A stretch of DNA of 15,023 nt from an uncultured euryarchaeote (GTDB taxonomy: Archaea > Thermoplasmatota > Poseidoniia > Poseidoniales > Poseidoniaceae): positions 1 to 15,023 of the forward strand of contig CALBJF010000121.1 in assembly GCA_937892665.1 (NCBI GenBank), in the 5' to 3' direction. This document shows, one piece after another, positions 6,619 through 14,068 of the stretch. The notes beneath the pieces are model-generated. The model ran no database searches. It was not told where the DNA came from and was given only the letters and a program-made list of their open reading frames with translations. The translations under genes and the position numbers were made by a program. Every line of letters begins with the position of its first letter. Within the stretch, counting starts at the first letter, position 1.

Positions 6619-8199
6619 ATGGCAGAAGCAGAGAAAACAAAACTCTCTGTTGAAAAGAAACTATTGGCAGGTCTTGTCGTTTCTATTCTTCTTTCCACAA
6701 CACTCATTGTTCTCGCAAGTTCTTCCAAAGAAACAGTTTTCTCCCCTTATGTGCGAGATGCTGACGGGGCCTACCAATATCAACAACTGACCAAGATGAG
6801 AGACTCTCTTGGAGAAGACGATGGATACGAAATCTACAACACTATGTCGACTCCAATGCTCGTCAATGACTGGCAAGACCCTCACAGAACCATGCTGATC
6901 ATCACTGCACCAGAGAAACCATTCGATGCTGCTGAAGCTAACGCAATCCATGACTTCGTAACCGAGAAGGGCGGGAAAGTAATTCTTGCAGCAAGTTCAA
7001 CAAATGCGCAACGGGTTGCGGATGAGTTTGGAATCCTCTACTTTGATGCCCCTATATTGGACCAAAAGTGGTTCTATGAAGTCGCCAATTCTGTTGGGGA
7101 AAGAGAACCTGAAGACCAAACTCGCTTGTGGTCTGTGGCTTCCGTAAATCAAGATCTTGATGATATGGACGAAGCATCTTTGCGTACTCCATGCACCGAA
7201 GAACTGGTATCCAATTCCCAAGTAGACAACTGCCGTATGCCAGTTCTTTTCCACTCACCTACTGCCATTCAAGTTCTTGACGTTGAAGATGATAGTAGAG
7301 AAGTCAGTGTTCTTGCTTCTGCAAGCGACCAAGCATTCGTTGCTCGTTCAGGATACGATATCAACAACGTAGCCAATCCAAAGACGGGTAAAACCGACCT
7401 TATGATTCGAATCGATTATCCTGGCATTGAAGCATATGATAAGACATCAGACAAAGATCTTGGCAAAGTCGATGTCACTGGAAGCATTGTGTTCGTATCT
7501 GACCACTCCGTTCTGGCTAACCATCTTTGGGACGAAGCGGATGCAGACCTTACCGGTAAGCAACAATGCGGTTCCGATTTGTATCCTGATAATGCTCACT
7601 CCTGCTGGGACACAGACCCTGATGGTCTTGTTGCAGCCCAAGGTGACACCAAATGGAACGGTAATCAACTCTACTTCCGTGCTCTCATTCGAGACATGAT
7701 GGAATTCGATAATGAGGAATTATCAACAACCATTACTCGAAACCAAGATGAGTTTAACATCGTTTTCGATGAAAGCCGTCACGTTTCTAGTGCACTCACT
7801 CAACCATTCACAGAAGCAATCGGAGCAGTAGTTTTGCTAACAAGTGATACATATCTCAAGTGGCTTATCATCTTGAATTTGTTTGCGCTTCTTGCGATCG
7901 CTATCATGGTTGTTCCAGAAAAAGAAAATTGGCGACACGTCTTCGATTTAACTCGATTCAGAGAGCGACCCACAAAGATAGATTCATCATTGTATCAGGT
8001 CCGTGTCCGGGAGGCTTTCCTATCGAAAGTCCGACAATTTAATGATCTCACGCGAGACGAATTCGTCCGCAAGACCCCTGCTGAAATTATGCAGATGGTT
8101 CGTGAACCCCGCCTTGTTGAACTTGTAAGTTCAGCAAGATCATATTCCAACGAAGAACTAAGGGAAATTATACCCATAGTCCGACGTTGGGGAAACTGA
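6619..8199 (+). CDS. DUF4350-like membrane protein of the MoxR cassette
   Basis: The 526-residue protein has an N-terminal membrane helix (about 14-34), a large extracytoplasmic region and a second helix (about 412-433). A cytoplasmic tail of about 90 residues completes it. The region at about 50-145 reads like DUF4350: a TxMRxSL segment, a strand TMLIITAPE before 'PFDAAEANAIHDFV', and a KGGKVILAAS strand. SIVFVSDHSVLANH (289-302) and IVFDESRH (380-387) match the later conserved parts of such proteins, where a D-E-x-x-H motif is typical. Cysteines 192, 205, 317 and 329 lie outside the membrane and may pair. DUF4350 proteins usually accompany MoxR and DUF58 genes, as here (MoxR starts 22 bp downstream). 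No enzymatic activity is established. The family call is from memory of motifs and layout, so moderate confidence. Confidence 0.7.
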   Translation: MAEAEKTKLSVEKKLLAGLVVSILLSTTLIVLASSSKETVFSPYVRDADGAYQYQQLTKMRDSLGEDDGYEIYNTMSTPMLVNDWQDPHRTMLIITAPEKPFDAAEANAIHDFVTEKGGKVILAASSTNAQRVADEFGILYFDAPILDQKWFYEVANSVGEREPEDQTRLWSVASVNQDLDDMDEASLRTPCTEELVSNSQVDNCRMPVLFHSPTAIQVLDVEDDSREVSVLASASDQAFVARSGYDINNVANPKTGKTDLMIRIDYPGIEAYDKTSDKDLGKVDVTGSIVFVSDHSVLANHLWDEADADLTGKQQCGSDLYPDNAHSCWDTDPDGLVAAQGDTKWNGNQLYFRALIRDMMEFDNEELSTTITRNQDEFNIVFDESRHVSSALTQPFTEAIGAVVLLTSDTYLKWLIILNLFALLAIAIMVVPEKENWRHVFDLTRFRERPTKIDSSLYQVRVREAFLSKVRQFNDLTRDEFVRKTPAEIMQMVREPRLVELVSSARSYSNEELREIIPIVRRWGN

Positions 8200-8221
8200 A
8201 AAAATATAGGAGGAAATTGAC

Positions 8222-9355
8222 ATGCAGCCCCCCGCACCACCAGCAACCCCGCCCGCGCCAGTACCTGCAGCGCCAGCGGCACCAGCGCCACCAATGCAAG
8301 CAGCGCCAGCGGCTCCAGCCGCCCCTGCAGCACCAGTAGCGCCAGCCGCACCTGTAGCACCGGCCGCTCCGGCCCAGCCGAAGCACCAAAGCACCCCAGA
8401 GGTCCGAGAACGCCTTACAGCTGTCGGCGCAATCGCTAATGCGATCAGCGCTGAAGTACAGAAGGTAATTATCGGAAAGAGCCACGTTATCGACAACGTA
8501 CTCGTCAATATCCTCTCCAATGGTAACCTTCTGTTCGAAGATTACCCTGGATTGGCAAAGACATTGATGACCAACACGTTCGCCGATGCTCTTGGTTGTG
8601 ACTTCAAGCGTGTACAATTCACGCCTGACTTGCTACCAGCCGACATTACAGGTACTAACATCTACGACGCTAAGAAGGGCGAATTTACGTTCAAGCCAGG
8701 ACCTTTGTTCTGTAACCTTCTCCTTGCTGACGAGATTAACCGTGCTCCTCCAAAGACTCAAGCTGCTTTGCTTGAGGCTATGCAAGAGAAGCAAGTTACC
8801 ATCGGTACTGTAACTCACAAACTCCCTGCACCGTTCATTGTTATGGCAACACAAAATCCTGTCGAACAAGAAGGTACATACCCACTACCTGAAGCACAAC
8901 TTGACCGTTTCATGTTCAAGATGAGTGTCGGTTACCCTGACCGTGCTGATGAAGACGAAATCCTTGCCCGACGTATCGCTCGTGGAAAGGATGCAGTCGA
9001 TGTTGACGTTATTACTGACCCACAACGTGTTATTGCTATGCAACAAGCGTGTGAAGATGTATACGTTGACCCTGCAATTCGTATGTACATGGTCGAAGTC
9101 GTTGCAAGAACTCGTGAAGATCCACGTGTTCTCGTCGGTGCTTCGCCTCGTGGTTCCCAAGCTCTCTTGAAGACCTCTCGTGCAGCAGCTGCTTTGCGTG
9201 GTCGCGACTTCGTCACACCAGACGATGTCAAGGCTATTGCAGAACTTGCTATCGCTCACAGAATGATCCTCAAGCCAGAACATCAAATCAAAGGCCTCGA
9301 AGCTGGCGAAGTTATGCAAAGCATTCTTCGCGAAGTTCCTGTGCCTACTGTTTGA
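8222..9355 (+). CDS. MoxR-family AAA+ ATPase with Ala/Pro-rich N-terminal extension
   Basis: This is a MoxR ATPase, thought to act as a chaperone that remodels or activates protein complexes with the help of a DUF58 or vWA partner. Its AAA+ core begins near residue 60. The Walker A variant is DYPGLAKT (107-114) and Walker B is LLLADEIN (166-173). Sensor 1 is ATQNP (209-213), the arginine-finger region is LDRF (227-230) and sensor 2 is GASPRG (306-311). A helical lid follows, to 377. The first 54 residues are almost only Ala and Pro with a few Val, Gln and Met. AGGAGG at 8208-8213 is 8 nt from ATG 8222, a strong site, so this extension is genuinely translated. It may be a flexible or polyproline-like tether. 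The gene sits between its usual partners, DUF4350 upstream and DUF58 downstream. Confidence 0.93.
   Translation: MQPPAPPATPPAPVPAAPAAPAPPMQAAPAAPAAPAAPVAPAAPVAPAAPAQPKHQSTPEVRERLTAVGAIANAISAEVQKVIIGKSHVIDNVLVNILSNGNLLFEDYPGLAKTLMTNTFADALGCDFKRVQFTPDLLPADITGTNIYDAKKGEFTFKPGPLFCNLLLADEINRAPPKTQAALLEAMQEKQVTIGTVTHKLPAPFIVMATQNPVEQEGTYPLPEAQLDRFMFKMSVGYPDRADEDEILARRIARGKDAVDVDVITDPQRVIAMQQACEDVYVDPAIRMYMVEVVARTREDPRVLVGASPRGSQALLKTSRAAAALRGRDFVTPDDVKAIAELAIAHRMILKPEHQIKGLEAGEVMQSILREVPVPTV
8225..8380 (+). repeat. GC-rich Ala/Pro-coding low-complexity tract
   Basis: This stretch repeats GCNCCN codon pairs and is clearly richer in G+C than its surroundings. It contains a perfect 14-bp direct repeat, GCAGCGCCAGCGGC, at 8267-8280 and 8300-8313, plus many shorter GCGCCAG copies. 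It encodes the MoxR N-terminal extension. The pattern suggests growth by slippage or unequal exchange, so its length probably varies between strains. The opposite strand happens to be open here, giving spurious Gly/Trp-rich frames. Confidence 0.8.
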
Positions 9356-9391
9356 AATTCGTTTGAATAATTACGGAATGGAGGTTTCTAA

Positions 9392-10705
9392 ATGTGGAGT
9401 CGTAAATCAGCATTGCTAGGGAGCATGGCAGTTGCCATGTATCTTCTTGGTCTTACGCTACGTAACTCTCAGTTGGTCACAATTGCTGTGGTCATCTTTG
9501 TGTTCTTAACGTGGGCTGCCTTGTTTGGCGGTCATGCTGACGTCGCTTCCAGTGGTCGTCGGGCTGATGAATGGACCGGCGAGGAAGGTGTAGCCTTAGG
9601 CAGCGTTCTAGCCATGAGGAAACTTTCCGGTTCTCGTATATTCGAAGATGGAGAACTCACTGTTACGTTACGGATGCAGAATAATTCAGGTCTCGCTAAG
9701 ATTCTCGAAGTTCGAGATCGAGTACCTGAAGTTATGCGTATCAAGCAAGGATCAAATTACATCTTGATGGAATTAGGTCCTCGTCGTGAAACGTACATCG
9801 AGTATACAGTTGAATGTCCTCTAAGAGGATTCTACAGTGTCGGTCCTGTTGCGGTGCGTATGCAGGATCCATTCGGATTGTTCCACAAGGAAAAGGAATT
9901 GCATGTCTACAACGACTTCCTTGTGTTCCCGAAGATGGAAGACCTCAAAGATACATTCGTCAAATCTCGAGTGCCTAAGATTTTCACAGGTGCGGTTAAT
10001 ATCCGACAACCAGGACCTGGTTCTGAATTCTATTCTCTCAGAGAATATTTCGAAGGAGACTCTTTCAGAGCGATTAATTGGAGTGCATATGCACGTTCAG
10101 GTAAACTGATGGTCAACGAACGTGAGCGTGACGCTGTTTCAGATATCATCATTATTATTGATTCAAGAGCTGTCAGCGAAACTGGCCCTGTAAGCCGCAA
10201 TGCACTTGTGTATTCCACTCGTGCAGCAGCATCTCTTGCAAAGTACTTCCTTGGAAGACGTGATTCAGTAGGTGTCGTCGTCTACGGTGATGAAGTTGTC
10301 AGCGTTGACCGAGATACTGGGAAGAAGCAACTCTACGTCATTCTAACCAAACTCGCAGGGGCAGTCGCACGTGGAAACATTCCTTTGCAAGTTGTTGTCA
10401 ACAGAATTCTGCCACACATCAACAAAGGTAGCCCAATCATCTTCTTGTCAAATCTTGAAGACGACCCAACTATCGTAAGTGCATTGAGAGATTTCCGTGC
10501 ACGTGACTTTGACGTTACTGTACTTTCTCCATCCTCCCTCGAGTTTGAATTTGATGCTCGCCGGCTTGATCGAACTGGATATGAAGTCATGAAGACCGAA
10601 CGAGATGTGCTCCTCGGAGAACTGAGTAGTCTTGGTGTAAATATTATGGATTGGGAGCCAGATATGCTCCTCTCCACCGCCCTTGCTGGCGCAAGAGGTT
10701 TCTGA
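9392..10705 (+). CDS. DUF58-domain protein, membrane-anchored partner of MoxR
   Basis: The 437-residue protein starts with two membrane helices (about 7-23 and 27-46). A beta-rich region follows (about 60-165), as in many DUF58 proteins, and then the DUF58 signature. That signature is a PGPGSEF run, REYFEGDSFRAINW (217-230), and an AR-x3-L-x-V-x-E-x-E segment (234-246). The C-terminal half has a vWA-like fold start, DIIIIIDSR (251-259). The metal-binding DxSxS motif is only partly kept (D257-S-R-A-V-S). DUF58 proteins are coded next to MoxR ATPases and are believed to be their substrate-binding partners. GGAGG at 9380-9384 is 7 nt from the ATG. The gene lies 36 bp after MoxR. Confidence 0.9.
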   Translation: MWSRKSALLGSMAVAMYLLGLTLRNSQLVTIAVVIFVFLTWAALFGGHADVASSGRRADEWTGEEGVALGSVLAMRKLSGSRIFEDGELTVTLRMQNNSGLAKILEVRDRVPEVMRIKQGSNYILMELGPRRETYIEYTVECPLRGFYSVGPVAVRMQDPFGLFHKEKELHVYNDFLVFPKMEDLKDTFVKSRVPKIFTGAVNIRQPGPGSEFYSLREYFEGDSFRAINWSAYARSGKLMVNERERDAVSDIIIIIDSRAVSETGPVSRNALVYSTRAAASLAKYFLGRRDSVGVVVYGDEVVSVDRDTGKKQLYVILTKLAGAVARGNIPLQVVVNRILPHINKGSPIIFLSNLEDDPTIVSALRDFRARDFDVTVLSPSSLEFEFDARRLDRTGYEVMKTERDVLLGELSSLGVNIMDWEPDMLLSTALAGARGF

Positions 10706-10711
10706 GGTGAT
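10704..10711 (+). promoter_or_regulatory. Ribosome-binding site overlapping the DUF58 stop codon
   Basis: GAGGTGAT is a near-perfect archaeal site that overlaps the TGA stop of the DUF58 gene. The GAGG core is 7 nt from ATG 10715 and only 4 nt from ATG 10712, so ATG 10715 is the preferred start. ATG 10721 is a third in-frame option. Confidence 0.65.
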
Positions 10712-10714
10712 ATG

Positions 10715-11635
10715 ATGACAATGAGAAAAGCATCCTCCGACACAGCGCACTTGTATGATGGTAAGACCGTTCGTTCATCTGCACCAAGTCGTAAGAAACT
10801 CGCAGGCCAAACCGGTATCGGTTCAGAAATTCCAAAGGACGCAATTCCAGAGTTGGAAATGCCTTCATTCATTGAAAGCCTCATCGGTGGACCAATTGTT
10901 CCAAAGATGAAGTTCTTGCCTCCGGATAAGTTTGTTCAGAATATGCAACTTGGAGTATATGTCATTCTTGTTGGGCTTGCTTTGCTAACCTACATCATTT
11001 CTCCTCCAGAAGGAACCATCTGGTTCATGCTTCTTGGGAGTTCAGATCTGGCACTCATCTTCCAAATTGGGATTATTGCTGGAGCTACAGGACTTGGATT
11101 CTGGGGTGCATACCAACGTGATGCACGATATATGCTCGGTTCCTATTCCCTATTCATCCTCGCAATCATGCGCTTTGCATCTTCAAAGACAAGCGTAAAC
11201 GATCTCTTTGGATTAGCAGATTCGCCTACGCTTCTTGCGTCACTTGTTGTCATCTACTCAGTTTTACTAATCATGTACTTTGAGTTGTCAAACGGTGTTA
11301 TGCGTTACTCCATGCTCGATACAAGTATTCGAACAAACGAAGTTTACGTCATGAATCCTAAGAAAATCGTTGGCAAGTACCATCGTTCTCTTATCATCAA
11401 TCCAATAATTGCTACAGTACTTGCAACCATTGTCCTTTCAGCAAATACAATCCTACCGTGGTTCGTTGGAATTCTTTCAGAGGATACAGCGACTCGACTA
11501 CGAGAGTCTGTAGAACTCGGTTCCGTTTACGGTGTTGCACTTGGAACACTCTTCGTCTTCATCGTTGTTGGGGCTCTATTCGCCTTGGATCTACCAACCT
11601 ACATCCAAAAGAAGAGAGAATCAAGTGACGAATGA
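10715..11635 (+). CDS. Six-helix membrane protein of the MoxR cassette, family not recognised
   Basis: The protein (306 aa from ATG 10715) has a polar, presumably cytoplasmic N-terminal part of about 75 residues. About six hydrophobic segments follow (near residues 78-96, 103-130, 139-155, 171-191, 227-248 and 269-291) and a basic/acidic tail. A polar loop of about 35 residues lies between helices 4 and 5. I cannot assign it to a family. Its site overlaps the DUF58 stop, so it is almost certainly co-translated with DUF58. It probably provides the membrane platform or target of the MoxR-DUF58 pair. Bacterial cassettes often carry a membrane protein in a comparable place (such as DUF4129), but no specific motif of that family is visible here. 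It ends 4 bp before the convergent aspartate kinase. Confidence 0.8.
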   Translation: MTMRKASSDTAHLYDGKTVRSSAPSRKKLAGQTGIGSEIPKDAIPELEMPSFIESLIGGPIVPKMKFLPPDKFVQNMQLGVYVILVGLALLTYIISPPEGTIWFMLLGSSDLALIFQIGIIAGATGLGFWGAYQRDARYMLGSYSLFILAIMRFASSKTSVNDLFGLADSPTLLASLVVIYSVLLIMYFELSNGVMRYSMLDTSIRTNEVYVMNPKKIVGKYHRSLIINPIIATVLATIVLSANTILPWFVGILSEDTATRLRESVELGSVYGVALGTLFVFIVVGALFALDLPTYIQKKRESSDE

Positions 11636-11639
11636 GTCA

Positions 11640-12968
11640 CTATTGCTCAATCATCAATTGAACTGAAACATTTTGTTCATTCATTATTCTGTTCAAGAGT
11701 TCAAGAGCCAACGACAATTCTTCACCATCGAGAGCGACTCGTGCAGAATGAGCGGTTTTACTTAACCATGTCAAGTCAAAATGTGCATTTTCAAGTAAAC
11801 GATCGATTGTTTCAAACATCTTCTCGTCACAACCAATGAGGGAAATAAGGCCAAGGTGTTGATGAACTTCTGGTGAAATATTTGATTTTGTAAATACTTC
11901 CTTTGCTCGATGCATATCATGCTGGGATACAATCAGCCTGGAATCACCCATTCTCGATTCCAATCCCCACCAATTAATGCCTTCTTTGGCTAACTTTCCA
12001 AGAAGTTCAACAAGATGTCGTTGATGTGATTCAACATCATTGTGAGAGAATCCTAAACTCATTACGTTTGGTAGGCAACCGATGCCTCTGAGAGATACAT
12101 TCTGTTTCTGAGGGCCAATTGTTGTAAAGTCTGAGTTGTTTTCACGATGTAAATGCTTCACGTGTAGAGGTATTCCAAATTCAATAAGAGGCTCAATAGT
12201 CGATGGATGAAGAATCGGCGTATCCATTAACGAGAGTTCGATTGCTTCTTGATATCCTAGATAAGGAATCGTTTTGGAACGAACGCCCCACCTTGGGTTA
12301 ATCGAAAAGATTCCATCCACATCCTTCCAAAGGATTACTTCATCCGCTTGAACAAGATGTGCGATTGCTGTCGCTGAATGATCTGATCCTCCTCGACTAA
12401 GAACTGCAAGTTCTCCATTATGGCCTTCTCCAAACCATCCTGTGATGACTGGAGTTCCTTTCAGTGTGTCCCGGTTCAATTTCGTACTTGAGGCTTGTAA
12501 GTCAACATGCGTGGCAGAGTAATTGCCATCCAGAGTAATCCCTATGTCCTCAGCACCAAGGGGATATGCGTCGATACCTCTCTGTTGGAGTCGATGAGCT
12601 ACAACCAAAGCGCTTAGCCGTTCTCCTGATGCCAATAATCGATTTAATGCTGCTTTATCATCTGGCTTTTGAGCAAGTTCGCCCAAGGAATCTTTGATGC
12701 TGTGCAAGACTAAGGAGAACAGATGAGCATTGCTCGACGTATCCAATCCAGGGGCAAAGCGAAGATGCTGAGCAGCTAAGTCATGCACCAGCCTGCTCGC
12801 ATATCGTGGTTCCTTGGCAGCTCGATACAATCGATCTGTTGTACCCCAAAGCGCTGATACAATCACAATAGATTGATGGTCGCCTTGAATCACTTCGGCT
12901 ATTCGGTCAAGGTCAGCAGAATCACGGAGGCAGGAACCTCCAAATTTGTGAACAATTCGATAACTCAC
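11640..12968 (-). CDS. lysC: Aspartate kinase
   Basis: This enzyme phosphorylates L-aspartate to 4-aspartyl phosphate, the first step towards aspartate semialdehyde, lysine, threonine and methionine. The amino-acid-kinase domain shows KFGGSCL (8-14), SGERLSA (114-120), SRGGSDHSATA (191-201) and KDVDGI (215-220). In the first motif Cys takes the position where Ser or Thr is usual. The C-terminal third (about 300-442) fits the tandem ACT regulatory domains but is poorly conserved, so allosteric ligands cannot be read off. The start is GTG (12968-12966), overlapping the chorismate synthase stop as GTGA. A GAGGG site 7 nt upstream supports it. Length 442 is normal for a monofunctional enzyme. As the last gene of the aromatic operon it may also feed aspartate semialdehyde into the archaeal route to 3-dehydroquinate. 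Confidence 0.93.
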   Translation of the reverse strand: MSYRIVHKFGGSCLRDSADLDRIAEVIQGDHQSIVIVSALWGTTDRLYRAAKEPRYASRLVHDLAAQHLRFAPGLDTSSNAHLFSLVLHSIKDSLGELAQKPDDKAALNRLLASGERLSALVVAHRLQQRGIDAYPLGAEDIGITLDGNYSATHVDLQASSTKLNRDTLKGTPVITGWFGEGHNGELAVLSRGGSDHSATAIAHLVQADEVILWKDVDGIFSINPRWGVRSKTIPYLGYQEAIELSLMDTPILHPSTIEPLIEFGIPLHVKHLHRENNSDFTTIGPQKQNVSLRGIGCLPNVMSLGFSHNDVESHQRHLVELLGKLAKEGINWWGLESRMGDSRLIVSQHDMHRAKEVFTKSNISPEVHQHLGLISLIGCDEKMFETIDRLLENAHFDLTWLSKTAHSARVALDGEELSLALELLNRIMNEQNVSVQLMIEQ

Positions 12969-14038
12969 AAGGCATCCCTCTTTCGTAATAGGAGGTCTGC
13001 AAGAACAATTTTTGTCATAGCAATCGCCACACTTACGCCCCTTGGTCCTAACACAGGGTCGTGTCTTCCTTTTACAAGGAGTTGTTTCTGACCATCTTCT
13101 TCTAAGTCCAGAGTTGTTTGTTCTTGAGCGATGCTTGAGGGGGGTTTGAGGGCAATTCTTGCATGAATATCGGAGCCAGAGGTCATCCCTGCTAGGCCTC
13201 CATCAGGACGTTCTCCCAGTTGGATGGGGCTTGTAGAGGAACCGCCCCATGGACTATTATGTTCGAGACCAGTCATTGTAACAGCCGAAAAACCTCTTCC
13301 GAATTCGACTCCTCTGCATGCAGGAATTGCGAAATATGCTCTGCCAAGAGCAGGTTCAATTCCGTCAAACCAAGGTTCGCCAATTCCAATTGGTAGATTC
13401 GTAACATGGACATCCACCCGACTTCCAATCGAGTTACGTTCCCTTCGAACCTTCTCTATGCGCTCTTTCATCGCTTCAGCAGCAAGGGGATCTCTGCATC
13501 TCAATGATTTACAAAGTTCGTTTTCCCATTCAGAAGGGCATGTTTCTATCGGTTGAGCTTCGATATCTCCTATTGCTCCAACGTGAGCATGGATTTGGAT
13601 GTCTCCCAGAATTGGGCTTATGATAGCAGCAGCAGCAACAAGTCCTGCTGTTAATCGGGCAGAGGAAGATCCACCACCTCTCAAATCAGCGTGTCCATCT
13701 GTTCTGATGTTCATGACCATGTCTTGGTGACCAGGGCGAGGATGATTTGGAATGAAACTGTAATCTGAAGAGCGCGCATCATTATTACGAATAATCAGTA
13801 AGATTGGTTGCCCTGTTGAAGTTCCTTCATAGACTCCTGTAGAGATTTCAACAATATCGCTTTCCTTGCGCTTGCTGGCGAAATGCCCTCCAGGTCTTCT
13901 CATGTCCATGCATTCTTGGATGTAGGTTTGATCAATAACCACTCCAGGAGGGATTCCTTCAATTAATGCCCCAACCATGGCTCCATGGCTTTCGCCAAAC
14001 AAGGTCACAGTCAGTAATTTACCAAGGCGCATATGCAT
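12965..14038 (-). CDS. aroC: Chorismate synthase
   Basis: This enzyme converts 5-enolpyruvylshikimate-3-phosphate to chorismate using reduced FMN, the last common step to the aromatic amino acids. Counting from ATG 14038 (357 aa, usual length), it has GESHG near residue 15 and RPGHQD (101-106). It also has DLRGGGSSSAR (118-128), the GRAYFAIPACRGVEFG region (233-248) and GRHDPVLGPR (324-333). The third signature is slightly unlike the common GGGRSSARET. The frame extends to a TTG at 14047, but that has no spaced ribosome site; ATG 14038 follows an AGGAT about 8 nt upstream and fits the family start better. ATG 14032 is also possible. It lies 30 nt after shikimate kinase and overlaps aspartate kinase by 4 bp. 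Confidence 0.95.
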   Translation of the reverse strand: MHMRLGKLLTVTLFGESHGAMVGALIEGIPPGVVIDQTYIQECMDMRRPGGHFASKRKESDIVEISTGVYEGTSTGQPILLIIRNNDARSSDYSFIPNHPRPGHQDMVMNIRTDGHADLRGGGSSSARLTAGLVAAAAIISPILGDIQIHAHVGAIGDIEAQPIETCPSEWENELCKSLRCRDPLAAEAMKERIEKVRRERNSIGSRVDVHVTNLPIGIGEPWFDGIEPALGRAYFAIPACRGVEFGRGFSAVTMTGLEHNSPWGGSSTSPIQLGERPDGGLAGMTSGSDIHARIALKPPSSIAQEQTTLDLEEDGQKQLLVKGRHDPVLGPRGVSVAIAMTKIVLADLLLRKRDAL

Positions 14039-14068
14039 TGGACTCAATCCTGCCGACTTGTTTACTGT

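Noticed and set aside
7995..8617. Three overlapping minus-strand frames rich in Gly, Trp, Cys or Leu
   Set aside because: They are the complement of the Ala/Pro repeat and MoxR start. The plus frame has a strong ribosome site and conserved AAA+ motifs, and the minus frames have biased, repeat-derived composition.
14039..14047. TTG start for chorismate synthase
   Set aside because: The ribosome-like AGGA is directly against the TTG, while ATG 14038 has a usable spacing and fits the family's N-terminus.
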